A stretch of 64,000 nucleotides of DNA from Sessilibacter corallicola (GTDB lineage: Bacteria > Pseudomonadota > Gammaproteobacteria > Pseudomonadales > Cellvibrionaceae): assembly GCF_021290925.1 (NCBI RefSeq), contig NZ_JAJSLX010000001.1, positions 1,550,001 to 1,614,000 on the forward strand, read 5' to 3'. The notes under the pieces are model-generated. The model saw only the letters and a list, made by a program, of their open reading frames with translations. It had not been told where the DNA came from and made no database searches. The position numbers were made by a program, and so were the translations under genes. Shown in pieces: positions 1 through 9,391 of the stretch (position 1 is its first letter; each line of letters opens with the position of its first letter).

Positions 1-393
1 TAAATCTTTTTTTTGCGCATAGGTGAGCCAGTTTAAAGCTCGTTCGGGCAAAAAGGTTTCTCTTGTGGATAAGTCTTGATAGAACTGCCGGGAAAATTCG
101 CGCAGCGACGTGTTGTGGAATTGCTGCCAGTTACGACAGAGAAAGTGGTCGATGAATAAATCCAACAAGATAGGTGCCACACGGCGATGTTGCTCACCAA
201 ATTCGGCGGCACATTCGCGCATACCCTCGTGTTGATTGCTCCAAGCGTCTAATTGTCGGTGGTGCCATATACCTTGCTCGATGTGCAAAGGTCGTTCAGT
301 GGAAAGGGGACCTTTGACAAAGTCCCCTAAGAAAGCTCCGATCTGGTGGTCGGGGTTCGAACCAACCACCAAAATATGCGCTAAATAATTGAT
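1..393 (-). CDS. acpH: ACP phosphodiesterase-like protein (partial, runs off window)
   Basis: AcpH removes the 4'-phosphopantetheine arm from acyl carrier protein. The minus-strand frame stays open from about position 396 to the window edge and gives 131 residues of a family that is about 190 aa long. It begins NYLAHIL and continues with GAFLGDFVKG and RRVAPILLDLFIDHF, close to the E. coli AcpH pattern (NFLAH, GNLLADFVRG, RRVAPITLDV..DHF). The in-frame stop TAG at 397-399 lies just before ATT ATC AAT TAT, so no ATG, GTG or TTG precedes the conserved N-terminus. Family alignment places the start at ATC (391-393) or ATT (394-396). A TTG at 370-372 would delete the conserved NYLAH. The gene follows gshA by about 20 bp on the same strand, so coupled transcription is likely. 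The 3' end is outside the window. Identity is fairly sure; the start is not. Confidence 0.8.
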   Translation of the reverse strand, partial: MNYLAHILVVGSNPDHQIGAFLGDFVKGPLSTERPLHIEQGIWHHRQLDAWSNQHEGMRECAAEFGEQHRRVAPILLDLFIDHFLCRNWQQFHNTSLREFSRQFYQDLSTRETFLPERALNWLTYAQKKDL

Positions 394-415
394 AATCTAT
401 CTCTAGAACATTGCA

Positions 416-2008
416 TTAAGCGCGAGCACAGAAGTCGTACTGCGCGTAATAATCTTGCAAGTAGTCTTCAAAACTCAGCTTATCTTTCACTTCAATTTTT
501 GCCTGCTCAAGCAAAGAATCCTCAGCCATATCCTGCAATCGCTTATAGGAGGATTCATCAATGCCCACAGTTTTGAAGTACTTAGAATGGGATTGCGCTA
601 AAGACATAACATGCTCAAAGAAGCTTTGATTGTTGTCTTTCATCGCCTGGAGAATTTTTGCCGATGGCGTCAATTCTGGGTTTTCAATCAGAGCACACTG
701 GCTTTCAAGGGCAGCCATGTAACCTTGATTACCACAGGAAATATCCAACAGCTCCGCCACTGGGTGCATCGATTCGAGCAATTGCTGCCCCCATTGGCGC
801 AGCGGCTTTTCACTGCCATTGGCAATGAGTTTTAAATTCGGATCGCGTCCTTCGTACACGGTGCGTTTTTGATTCTCCTGAATCGCGCGGAACTCTTTTT
901 CAAAGGTTTGCGGGCTCGGCTCCAATAAGCAATACAGTAAGAACGTATCCAAAAACAGCATCTGGTTACGGGAAATCCCGAGCGGCTCATACGGGTTCAA
1001 GTCCACACAACGCACTTCAATGTATTCAACACCACGATAAAACAGAGCCGTTAACGCCGTTTCACCGGTACGTGCCGTACGCTTAGGACGAATGGCACTG
1101 TAGAACTCGTTTTCAATTTGCAAAAGTGAGGCGTTTAATTGCTGATAATCACCGGCACCATTCTGAACACCTAGATCGGTGTAGTCCTTGTAAGGTGTGT
1201 TGATTGCACGACACAAAGTACGCAGATACGAGCCGAGATCGTTGTAGTCGACCAATAAGCTGGATTGCGCGTCACTCTGATACCCCAAATCACCCATTCG
1301 CAGCGAAGTTGCATACGGGCGATAAAAGGTCTCGCCTTTTTGATCCCACTTATCGAGGTTGTGATCTTTCCCTTCCACAAAACAGCCGCACACAGCCGGA
1401 GAAGCACCGAACAAATACAATAGAATCCAATAGTAGCGGCGGAAGTTGCGAATTAGATCGAAGTAACGTTCAGTTCTGAATTGTTGAAGATCTAAACTGG
1501 TTTTTTCTCGCCCATGCAAATAAGCCCAAAACGGACTCGGCAAAGAAAAGTTATAGTGAATGCCCGATATCGTCTGCATCTTACGGCCGTAGCGATGCCC
1601 TAAACCCTGCCGATAAATAGTCTTCATGCGACCAACGTTCGAATTGCCGTACAAGGCAACCGGAATATCTTCGTCTTTGTCCAACAGGCACGGCATACTC
1701 GCAGGCCACAGATGCTCACCGTTTAGCGCACCGTGGGTGAACTGGTGTGTCGCCATGAGGTTTTCAATCACAGAGCCCACCTGATGCGATGGCGGCGTAA
1801 TGAATTCGAGCAGGGATTCGCTAAAATCTGTTGTAATCTGTGAATGAGTCAACGCTGACCCAAGCTCTTTCGGATGGCGTGTTTTGGCAATGCCACCGCC
1901 GGTATCGACACGCAGGCTCTCTTTCTCTAAACCGCGCAAAATACCGTACAAAAGCGGCGAATTCTCTGGCTGTTTCAGGTCCTCAATGAGGGAATTTATA
2001 TCTGCCAA
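416..2008 (-). CDS. gshA: Glutamate-cysteine ligase (glutathione synthesis, step 1)
   Basis: Cytosolic ATP-dependent ligase joining L-glutamate to L-cysteine to form gamma-glutamylcysteine, the committed step of glutathione synthesis. The 530-aa product matches the proteobacterial type 1 GshA length (E. coli 518 aa). Family blocks visible are GLEKESLRV near residue 27, the TTDFSESLLEFITPP block near 59-73, GIHYNFS near 148, and EYIEVRCVDLNP near 330, which forms part of the nucleotide/metal site. The start is TTG at 2006-2008, preceded by GAGGAGG four to five bases upstream; no ATG gives a comparable N-terminus. It lies between a hypothetical gene upstream (2088-2510, same strand) and acpH downstream. 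Nothing is truncated. The TTG start may lower translation. Confidence 0.97.
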   Translation of the reverse strand: MADINSLIEDLKQPENSPLLYGILRGLEKESLRVDTGGGIAKTRHPKELGSALTHSQITTDFSESLLEFITPPSHQVGSVIENLMATHQFTHGALNGEHLWPASMPCLLDKDEDIPVALYGNSNVGRMKTIYRQGLGHRYGRKMQTISGIHYNFSLPSPFWAYLHGREKTSLDLQQFRTERYFDLIRNFRRYYWILLYLFGASPAVCGCFVEGKDHNLDKWDQKGETFYRPYATSLRMGDLGYQSDAQSSLLVDYNDLGSYLRTLCRAINTPYKDYTDLGVQNGAGDYQQLNASLLQIENEFYSAIRPKRTARTGETALTALFYRGVEYIEVRCVDLNPYEPLGISRNQMLFLDTFLLYCLLEPSPQTFEKEFRAIQENQKRTVYEGRDPNLKLIANGSEKPLRQWGQQLLESMHPVAELLDISCGNQGYMAALESQCALIENPELTPSAKILQAMKDNNQSFFEHVMSLAQSHSKYFKTVGIDESSYKRLQDMAEDSLLEQAKIEVKDKLSFEDYLQDYYAQYDFCARA

Positions 2009-2087
2009 GGGGCCTCCTCAGGGCGTTATCAGCAATCAATGGTAGAGCTGTTGCTCAATACTTCATCACCACTTAACTGAAGCGTGA

Positions 2088-2510
2088 TTAAGCGCCTTCT
2101 TTTTCTATTGTGTCAAGCTCAGCACCGTCAGATTGAGACGGCTCAAAACCAGGTAACGTCAAAGCTAATTCGTCATCGGTGGCTTTTGACGCTTCTGTGT
2201 TGTCAGATTCAGCGACGGGTTCTGCTGATACAGCGTCGCTTTCTGGGTCGGGCTCTTCGCCGTGGGTTGGCTCTGGCAACTCTGAAATCCAGGAGGGATC
2301 AATGATGGGAACACCTTTTTCGGTCGCCTCAGTTTCGACGACCGTAATGCGCTGGTCAAAGTCACGAGCACTGATCTCAAAGATTTCATTGATTGCTTCG
2401 TCTTTATTTACTACCCGATACAAACCTGCCGGTTCTTTTCCGCTCACCCATAACCCCTGGCGGCTGAAGAAAAACTTGTTTTGGTTTTGTAGTAGATAAA
2501 CTGTGCTCAT
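2088..2510 (-). CDS. Hypothetical acidic protein upstream of gshA
   Basis: A 140-aa protein that I do not recognise. Residues 1-75 look folded (MSTVYLLQNQNKFFFSRQG, then a mixed helix/strand pattern ending IIDPSWISELPEP). Residues about 80-140 are acidic, rich in E, D, P, S and A, and probably disordered. There is no signal peptide or membrane segment, so it is likely cytosolic. The ATG at 2510 has GGAG six bases upstream, which supports the start. It lies 79 bp upstream of gshA on the same strand and may be co-transcribed. No function is proposed. Confidence 0.7.
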   Translation of the reverse strand: MSTVYLLQNQNKFFFSRQGLWVSGKEPAGLYRVVNKDEAINEIFEISARDFDQRITVVETEATEKGVPIIDPSWISELPEPTHGEEPDPESDAVSAEPVAESDNTEASKATDDELALTLPGFEPSQSDGAELDTIEKEGA

Positions 2511-3053
2511 TAATTACTCCAACGTGCGCACTATTCAATCTGGAATTGTCAAAGCGCTAGTCAATGACCTGTATATACCGCAGACGTGATAAAAAGTTTA
2601 TCCGAATGTGCGGTTAATCCAGAAAAATACAAGTCAAAGGAAAACTTAATGCCACCTTTCGAGAATTATGACGCCAAACCGTCATATTTCTGTAGCATTA
2701 TTCGCGCTCCGAATGTAAAGCGGATTGTTTTTTGAATTTAGGTTTAGTTGTGACATTTTAACGATTAGTAAAAATCTGTCATGAACTTTACGTCAATGCC
2801 GAATAAAATTTAGTCGAGTACATCAGGAATCTTAAAGCTATTTTATCCACTGATGCTTCTCATCTAAACTTAAACTAAATACTCAAAAATCAATTCTAAA
2901 CACCGGATTTGCAAGGAAGGCAGTGGCAGTTAGTACTGTATAAAAGGTATGATTGGCCGCTTTGGTGATTTCGTCACCTTTAATTAAGAACCAATTTGAA
3001 TTTACAACATCTGACTAAAAGACTGACGTTAGGGAAAAACAGACTTATCTCTC
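2511..3053. other. Intergenic region between divergent units
   Basis: A 543-bp AT-rich stretch between the minus-strand gshA group and the plus-strand gspC operon. It must carry both promoters. No convincing ORF is present. A short hairpin (GGTGA, loop TTTCG, TCACC; 2964-2978) lies about 75 bp before gspC and is followed by TTTAATT; it could belong to the gspC leader. No confident -35/-10 pair can be picked by eye. Confidence 0.5.
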
Positions 3054-4085
3054 ATGAGCCAAGCAATAAGCCAATTACCAATGATGGTAAAACAAAACCT
3101 GGGTAAACCAGGCACCGTTATTTTAGCCCGCAACCTTCTTGTTGTAGTGCTTTTGGTGTGGGCGTGTTTCAACTTGGCCACATTATTCTGGGCACTGTTT
3201 CCAGCCCCGCAAATTCCAGAGCCATCAAGCGCAACACCACGCAATGCCGTCGTCGAAGCAAAGACCGGCTCATCGGCAAGTCAATCTGGAATCGATATCG
3301 ACGCTTTATTGGCCGCAGAACTGTTCGGTTCTGTCGATCCCGAAGAGGAAGTTGCCGAAGTTGCCCCAGTGGCGAGCGAGTTAATTCGCGATGTTGAAGA
3401 AACCGATCTCAACTTAACCTTAAAAGGCGTCATTTTAAGTTCCATCGCAGACAATTCAGAAGCCGTTATCGGCCACGGTCGCGAAGAAAAATTTTATCAA
3501 GTCGGGGCAAAATTACCCGGCGGAAATAATGTCAGATTGGTACAGGTACAAACTGACCAAGTGATTTTGGAAAACAACGGTCGCAACGAAGCACTCAGAC
3601 TCTTTGAACCCAGCGACAGCGTCAGCAGCGCACCGGCACCGGTTAGATCGAGAAATTTATCACTCGGCAGCTTAGGCAGAAATCCACGCGAAATTTTTGA
3701 TGAAGAGTTAGCCAGAGCGGGCGTTGATCCCGATAACATTGAAGAAGACGAGGACGAAGAGCCAACACCGCAGAATCGACGCCGTGTCGTGTCTCAAGCA
3801 CCAAAATCCTTAGCCGAAGTTATTAAATTTAGCGTCCATCGAGACCAAGGCGAAATTGTAGGTTACAAGATTCGTCCCGGACGCAACCGCGAATTTTTTA
3901 CGCAGCTTGGCCTGCAACCTAACGATATTGTGACCGAAATTAACGGAATTGCGCTCAACAATTCCGGTAGCGTCTCTCAGGTATACCGCGAGATGCGAGA
4001 AGCAACCAGCGCGAGCATTACTTTGGTTCGCGACGGCCAAACTGAGTCATTAAATATTACGCTTGAAGACTATTCCGAGGAGTGA
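3054..4085 (+). CDS. gspC: Type II secretion protein GspC
   Basis: Inner-membrane clamp protein that links the GspE/L/M platform to the GspD secretin and takes part in substrate recognition. In its 343 aa I see a short cytosolic N-terminus, one membrane segment at about residues 25-45, a Pro/Ser linker, the homology region at about 110-180 (DLNLTLKGVILSS, then AVIGHG and FYQVGAKLPGG), an acidic linker at about 225-245, and a C-terminal PDZ domain at about 255-335 (GYKIRPGRN, LGLQPNDIVTEING). The start is ATG 3054; the Shine-Dalgarno is weak (AGGGAAA about 20 bases upstream), and ATG 3081 is an alternative. It is the first gene of gspC-N, and its stop lies next to the gspD start. Confidence 0.96.
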   Translation: MSQAISQLPMMVKQNLGKPGTVILARNLLVVVLLVWACFNLATLFWALFPAPQIPEPSSATPRNAVVEAKTGSSASQSGIDIDALLAAELFGSVDPEEEVAEVAPVASELIRDVEETDLNLTLKGVILSSIADNSEAVIGHGREEKFYQVGAKLPGGNNVRLVQVQTDQVILENNGRNEALRLFEPSDSVSSAPAPVRSRNLSLGSLGRNPREIFDEELARAGVDPDNIEEDEDEEPTPQNRRRVVSQAPKSLAEVIKFSVHRDQGEIVGYKIRPGRNREFFTQLGLQPNDIVTEINGIALNNSGSVSQVYREMREATSASITLVRDGQTESLNITLEDYSEE

Positions 4086-4093
4086 GGATTAAC

Positions 4094-6079
4094 GTGCGCC
4101 GATTTTTGTTAGCAGCGCTCCTACTTTGCGCGAGTTATGGAAACGCCCAAAGTACCGAGCCTGAGAAGCTGACTCTCAGCTTTAACGACGCAGACATTGT
4201 GGAAGTCATCCGTTTTGTTGCTGAACAGACCGATAAAACCGTGATCATCGATCCGCGGGTAAAAGGTAAGGTTCAGGTATTTACCAACGGTGAAGTTACT
4301 CGTGATCAAGCCTACGCGTTGTTGTTATCGATCTTAGAATTGCACGGTTTTACCGCCTATGAAAATGGCGATGTAGTCCGCGTTGTTCCCAACAAAGAAG
4401 TCCGTTCATCACCCATTCCGGTAATGAAAGACGTGCCATCTCAAGCCGGTGATGAATACATCACCGAAGTGGTAACGTTAAAGAATGTTTCGGCTGCGAA
4501 AATTTTGCCTGTGTTGCGCCCATTGGTTGCACAACACGCGCATATGGCGGCCTATGATCCCAGCAACTCCATCGTAATTTCTGATACCTATGCCAACATC
4601 ACGCGTGTTAAGCAAGTTATCTCGCAAATTGATGGCGCTGCTGTCGCACAAACTGAAATCATTCAATTAGAGTTTGCACCGGTTACCGAAGCCATTCGCA
4701 TGCTGCAGCAACTGCTCAGTGGTGACGCAGCCAATGACACCGGCACCTTAAAAATGATTGCCGATGTCCGAACCAACTCTATGTTATTGAGCGGCGACCA
4801 ACTTCAACGCACACGCGTTAAAGATCTTGTCGCCCGCATCGATCGTCCACAGGCACAAACCGGTAACGTGCGTGTTATTTATCTTGAATACGCCAACGCC
4901 ACAGAAGTTGCTCAAACCTTGCAACAACTTCTGCAAAACCTGCAACAAGGTGGCGGTGGCGGCGCTGAAGGCGGCTCCAATCCTACCAGCAGTGTTCGTC
5001 CTTCCGTCGAAGCTGACGAATCCACGAATGCGCTGTTGATTACCGCAGAAGGCGACACTCTTGATTCATTACTCCAAGTTGTTGAGCGTCTGGATATTCG
5101 CCGAGCCCAAGTGTTGGTTGAAGCGGTTATTGCAGAGCTTGAAGATGTTGACGGTAAAGATTTAGGTATTCAGTGGTTATTCGCCTCTGAAGACGGCGGC
5201 TTTGGCGCCAATTCCCTTGGCGACGGTGTTCTCGCAGGCGCAGGTTCCATCGCGCTTTCTGACGATGACGACGTTATCGAAGACTTAGCTGGCGCAATCG
5301 GAACCATCACAGGTACCACTTTTGGTATCGGTGATTTCGATGGTGACAAAGGTTTCCTCGCACTAGTGAACGCACTGAACGAGAAGACCAACTCCAACAT
5401 CCTTTCTACGCCGAGCGTACTGACAACCGACAACCACGAAGCCGAAATTTCAGTCGGTCAGGAAGTACCTTTCGTTACCGGTAGCTTCACCAGTACAGAA
5501 GGCAACGTGAACAACCCGTTCCAGACCATCGAGCGTCAAAACGTTGGTATTACCTTACGCGTCACACCTCAGATCAACGAAGGCGATAAAATCGTTCTCG
5601 ATATCGAACAAGAAGTATCAAGCTTGACCGGTGAAACCAGCGCTTCTGACGTAATCACCAACGAGCGCTCAATCACCACCCAAGTTCTCGCCAGCGACGG
5701 CCAAATCGTTGTTCTCGGCGGCTTGATGCGTGACAACGTTCAGACCTTCCAGTCTCGCGTTCCAGTACTTGGCAGCATCCCACTGGTGGGCCGATTGTTC
5801 CGCTCAAACAGCGATCGTGTGACCAAAACCAACTTGTTGGTATTCATTCGCGCGACGGTCATTCGCGACGACGAAACACTCACCGGCACAACCGCCGAGA
5901 AGTACCGATTCATTCGCGAACAACAGCTTAAAGCACGTCGCCAAAAAGGCTTGTCGCTTAAGAAAGATTTACTGCCTGTGGTTCCTGAGTGGCCAATCGC
6001 TGCAGATCAAGATCTTTCAGGCTACGAGACAATCGCCGACCAACTTGAAGCAGAACGCTTGAAGAAAGAAAAGAAATAA
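4094..6079 (+). CDS. gspD: Type II secretion secretin GspD
   Basis: Outer-membrane secretin forming the exit channel for folded exoproteins. The product is 661 aa from the chosen start. A signal peptide (RRFLLAALLLCASYGNA) is followed by N0 (LTLSFNDADIVEVIRFVAEQT), N1-N3 KH-like domains to about residue 320, with a Gly-rich loop near 285-295, and the secretin domain at about 330-590 with LSTPSVLTTDN, VGQEVPFVTG and VPVLGSIPLVGRLF. A short charged C-terminal tail could bind a pilotin. GTG 4082 overlaps the gspC stop but has no room for a ribosome site; GTG 4094 has GAGG six bases upstream and is preferred. Second gene of the operon. Confidence 0.96.
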   Translation: MRRFLLAALLLCASYGNAQSTEPEKLTLSFNDADIVEVIRFVAEQTDKTVIIDPRVKGKVQVFTNGEVTRDQAYALLLSILELHGFTAYENGDVVRVVPNKEVRSSPIPVMKDVPSQAGDEYITEVVTLKNVSAAKILPVLRPLVAQHAHMAAYDPSNSIVISDTYANITRVKQVISQIDGAAVAQTEIIQLEFAPVTEAIRMLQQLLSGDAANDTGTLKMIADVRTNSMLLSGDQLQRTRVKDLVARIDRPQAQTGNVRVIYLEYANATEVAQTLQQLLQNLQQGGGGGAEGGSNPTSSVRPSVEADESTNALLITAEGDTLDSLLQVVERLDIRRAQVLVEAVIAELEDVDGKDLGIQWLFASEDGGFGANSLGDGVLAGAGSIALSDDDDVIEDLAGAIGTITGTTFGIGDFDGDKGFLALVNALNEKTNSNILSTPSVLTTDNHEAEISVGQEVPFVTGSFTSTEGNVNNPFQTIERQNVGITLRVTPQINEGDKIVLDIEQEVSSLTGETSASDVITNERSITTQVLASDGQIVVLGGLMRDNVQTFQSRVPVLGSIPLVGRLFRSNSDRVTKTNLLVFIRATVIRDDETLTGTTAEKYRFIREQQLKARRQKGLSLKKDLLPVVPEWPIAADQDLSGYETIADQLEAERLKKEKK

Positions 6080-6096
6080 AGCTCCAGGACGCAGCT

Positions 6097-7644
6097 ATGG
6101 CAGAACAAGCCCTCGACAATGATGAGCAGGACCTCATAGACAACCAAGAGGCCCTTGACCAGGAAGCCGTGGACGACGAAGAGTCCACGCGCGCCTTACC
6201 GTTCCATTACGCCAGTAATCACGGTGTCATTTTAAAAGACGGTCAGATCTTTCATCGAGGCCGCTTGAGTCTGCCGCTCATACTGGAATTGCAGCGTCAT
6301 TTAGGAAGCGGCTTTATCACCGTACCGATCAATGACGATGAGTTTCAAAAACAGTTAAAAGAGATGTACCACGGCTCCAGCGGCTCCGCCCAACAGGCGG
6401 CCGATGAAGTTGTTGACGATCTCGGCAGCGACATTGATCTCGGCTCCCTTGCCGACGAGCTGAGCGACGACCAAGAACTGCTTTCAGGCAACGATGATGC
6501 CCCCGTTATTCGTTTGATTAACGCGGTATTGTCCCAAGCGGTTCGCGAAAAAGCCTCGGATATTCACATTGAGCCCTACGAAGACCGAGTTGCGGTTCGC
6601 TTCCGTGTCGACGGTGTCCTCAATGAAATGCTGTCACCGAAAGCGGTTCTTGCGCCACTTTTGGTGTCGCGTTTGAAAGTAATGGCCAAGCTCGATATCG
6701 CCGAGAAACGTCTGCCGCAAGATGGTCGTATTACTGTGAAGCTTGCCGGTCACGGTCTCGATATTCGTTTATCAACCATACCGTCCGCGCACGGCGAACG
6801 TGTGGTACTGCGTCTGCTCGACACCACGGCCGGTCAGCTGTCGCTCAAGCAAATCAACATGCCCGCTCAGGTTCATAACGGCTTTTCCCAAGCCTTACAC
6901 AAACCTCACGGCATCATTCTGGTTACCGGTCCAACCGGTTCCGGTAAAACCACAACGCTTTACGCCGGTCTTTCCCACATCAATGATCGCAGTCGTAACA
7001 TTTTAACGATTGAAGATCCGGTGGAATACGTTCTGCCCGGCATCGGTCAGACTCAGGTTAACAGCAAAATCGATATGACCTTTGCCCGCGGCCTGCGCGC
7101 AATTCTTCGACAAGACCCGGATGTGGTAATGATCGGTGAGATTCGTGACCGTGAGACTGCTTCAATCGCAATCGAGGCGAGTTTGACTGGTCACTTGGTA
7201 ATGTCGACGCTGCACACCAATACCGCCATTGGTGCGGTAACTCGTTTGCAAGATATGGGCATTGAGCCATTTTTGCTCTCATCCAGTATTACTGCGGTGA
7301 TGTCACAACGTTTGGTGCGCTTACTGTGTAACCACTGTAAGACCCCGGATCAACCAACACCTGCCGAACAAGCCCATTTGAATCTGAAAGAATCTGACGT
7401 TGTCTATCGAGCCAACGGTTGTGAGCACTGCCACAACCAGGGTTATCGCGGACGAAGTGCGATTTACGAGTGGATTGAAATTGACCAAAAAATGCGCCAG
7501 CTCATTCACGAAGACGCAGGCGAGCAGGTCATGGAAGCCCAGGCCAGAAGCCAAGCAGATTCCATTACCGAACACGGTCGCAAACGCGTTCTTGCCGGCG
7601 ACACCAGCATTGAAGAAGTCATGCGCGTAACGACAGCAATTTAA
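6097..7644 (+). CDS. gspE: Type II secretion ATPase GspE
   Basis: Cytosolic hexameric ATPase that powers pseudopilus assembly through GspL and GspF. The 515-aa protein has an acidic N-terminal extension (about 1-35), an N1E/N2E domain, and the ATPase core with Walker A GPTGSGKTT near residues 278-286. Asp box (TIEDPVEY), Walker B (DPDVVMIGEIRD) and His box (TGHLVMSTLHTN) follow in order. The zinc module CNHC ... CEHC at about 410-447 is intact. ATG 6097 has AGGAC upstream. It lies 17 bp after gspD and 2 bp before gspF. Confidence 0.97.
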   Translation: MAEQALDNDEQDLIDNQEALDQEAVDDEESTRALPFHYASNHGVILKDGQIFHRGRLSLPLILELQRHLGSGFITVPINDDEFQKQLKEMYHGSSGSAQQAADEVVDDLGSDIDLGSLADELSDDQELLSGNDDAPVIRLINAVLSQAVREKASDIHIEPYEDRVAVRFRVDGVLNEMLSPKAVLAPLLVSRLKVMAKLDIAEKRLPQDGRITVKLAGHGLDIRLSTIPSAHGERVVLRLLDTTAGQLSLKQINMPAQVHNGFSQALHKPHGIILVTGPTGSGKTTTLYAGLSHINDRSRNILTIEDPVEYVLPGIGQTQVNSKIDMTFARGLRAILRQDPDVVMIGEIRDRETASIAIEASLTGHLVMSTLHTNTAIGAVTRLQDMGIEPFLLSSSITAVMSQRLVRLLCNHCKTPDQPTPAEQAHLNLKESDVVYRANGCEHCHNQGYRGRSAIYEWIEIDQKMRQLIHEDAGEQVMEAQARSQADSITEHGRKRVLAGDTSIEEVMRVTTAI

Positions 7645-7646
7645 TC

Positions 7647-8891
7647 ATGGCCGCATTTACTTACACAGCATTAAACAATACCGGTAAAACGGTAAAAGGC
7701 ATTATTGAAGGCGACAGCGAACGCCAGGTTCGCTCGCAACTGCGCAGCCAACAACTCAAGCCATTATCAGTAACAGCTGCTGGCGATAAAAAAGTAAAAG
7801 CCACCAACGGCAAAAATAAATCCTCATCAACTTCAGCTTTCGGTGGTCTTTTTGCGCCCAAATTAAGCACAAAAGAACGAGCACTCGTAACTCGTCAACT
7901 GGCATCGTTATTAATGTCGGGACTGCCGCTAGATGAATCTTTAAACACCGCCGCCAAACAGGCCACCAAAGAATCCACGCAGTCCATTTTGCTGAGCATT
8001 CGTGGCCGAGTTCTCGAAGGCCATTCACTGGCGCAAGCGTTCAGCGAACACCCAAAAAGCTTCGACAATATGTACCGCTCCATGGTGAAAGCGGGGGAAT
8101 CCTCCGGTTATTTGGGCCAGGTACTTGAGCAATTAGCGGAATACATCGAGCGCAGCCAATACACAGCTAGCAAGCTAAAAATGGCCATGATTTACCCAAT
8201 GGTATTGCTCGCGGTCAGTATTTCGGTTGTGGCAATTTTGATGGTCTTTGTCGTACCCGATCTGGTCGGCATGTTCCAGCGCAGCGAACGAGAATTACCT
8301 TTTATCACCAACCTGTTAATTGGCACGAGTAACGTACTAAGCAGCTACGGCCATTTTATTTTGATCGGCTTAGTAGCTTTGGTAGTGGGCTTTAAATACC
8401 TGCTGAAAAACGAAGATCGATTGCGCGCGTGGCACCGGTTTTTACTGCGTGTGCCCCTGATTAAAGACGTGATCTTACTGGCCGAAAGTTCTCGATTTGC
8501 CGGAACACTGAGTCTGTTATCAGAAAGTGGGGTTCCTTTACTGCAAGGGCTTCGCATTGCCACCCAAGTGTTGGGCAATACCGAATTACGCCACGCCTGT
8601 AGCGACGTTACTCGCTCAGTGCAAGAAGGTGGCGCTCTCAACAAAGCGTTGAAACAAGCCGGTTGGTTTCCACCTTTGCTGGTACAAATGACCGCCAGTG
8701 GTGAAGCCAACGGCACCTTGGATAAACAGTTAAAACACTGTGCGTCCAACCAAGAGCGCGAGCTGGAAATGACCTTGACGACGGTACTGGGTATTTTTGA
8801 GCCTGCCATCGTTGTCATTATGGGTGGCTCAATCGCATTTATTATGATGGCAATTTTGCTGCCAATCTTTGAACTCAATCAGCTGGTGTAG
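7647..8891 (+). CDS. gspF: Type II secretion inner-membrane platform protein GspF
   Basis: Polytopic inner-membrane protein at the base of the pseudopilus that transmits GspE movement. The 414-aa product has an N-terminal cytosolic part (FTYTALNNTGKTVKGIIEGD), two T2SSF helical bundles (about 75-195 and 275-395), and membrane segments near 180-205, 230-250 and 380-405. Typical blocks are LASLLMSGLPLDESL and SLLSESGVPLLQGL, the repeated core of the two bundles. It begins 2 bp after gspE, which suggests translational coupling. Length and architecture are normal. Confidence 0.96.
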   Translation: MAAFTYTALNNTGKTVKGIIEGDSERQVRSQLRSQQLKPLSVTAAGDKKVKATNGKNKSSSTSAFGGLFAPKLSTKERALVTRQLASLLMSGLPLDESLNTAAKQATKESTQSILLSIRGRVLEGHSLAQAFSEHPKSFDNMYRSMVKAGESSGYLGQVLEQLAEYIERSQYTASKLKMAMIYPMVLLAVSISVVAILMVFVVPDLVGMFQRSERELPFITNLLIGTSNVLSSYGHFILIGLVALVVGFKYLLKNEDRLRAWHRFLLRVPLIKDVILLAESSRFAGTLSLLSESGVPLLQGLRIATQVLGNTELRHACSDVTRSVQEGGALNKALKQAGWFPPLLVQMTASGEANGTLDKQLKHCASNQERELEMTLTTVLGIFEPAIVVIMGGSIAFIMMAILLPIFELNQLV

Positions 8892-8951
8892 CTCTTAGAA
8901 ATTACCGATTTACTTCAATTTTTAACGACTTAAGCAAGATGGAATAACCTT

Positions 8952-9389
8952 ATGGACAGACGATCAAAACACTCGGGCTTCTCGCTCATCGAAATTATGG
9001 TGGTGTTGGTCATTATGGGGCTACTCGTAGGTATCGTTGCGCCAAATGTTTTGAAAAACGTCGATGATGCTAATGTTAAAACTGTCTACGCAGATTTTCG
9101 CAGTATCGAGACATCACTAAAGCTGTACCGCCTAGATAACTTTGTTTACCCATCTACCGAACAAGGTTTGTCAGCGCTAGTTGAAAAAACCGCTCTAGAG
9201 CCAGTACCGCGCAAATTCCCGCAAAGCGGCTACTTGGACGATTTACCAACCGATCCTTGGCAGCGTGAATACGTATACATCAGCCCAGGAGAAAGTCACG
9301 ACTACGACCTAATCTCTTACGGCGCCGATGGCGTTCCAGGTGGTGAAGGTCAAAACGCCGACTTAAACGTTTGGAACAAGCCTGAATAA
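8952..9389 (+). CDS. gspG: Major pseudopilin GspG
   Basis: Main subunit of the type II secretion pseudopilus. The 145-aa precursor has a short positive leader ending HSG, then the type III signal FSLIEIMVVLVIMGLL with Glu at +5 for prepilin peptidase processing. The mature globular domain carries the usual YRLDN, YPSTEQGL and LPTDPWQ blocks and a C-terminal YDLISYGADGVPGGEG loop of the calcium-binding type. Prepilin peptidase is not encoded in this window. The 60-bp gap after gspF is larger than at most other junctions here. Confidence 0.97.
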   Translation: MDRRSKHSGFSLIEIMVVLVIMGLLVGIVAPNVLKNVDDANVKTVYADFRSIETSLKLYRLDNFVYPSTEQGLSALVEKTALEPVPRKFPQSGYLDDLPTDPWQREYVYISPGESHDYDLISYGADGVPGGEGQNADLNVWNKPE

Positions 9390-9391
9390 AC

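Noticed and set aside
8345-8878. Minus-strand frame of 177 codons opposite gspF
   Set aside because: Complete overlap with gspF and no recognisable protein signature.
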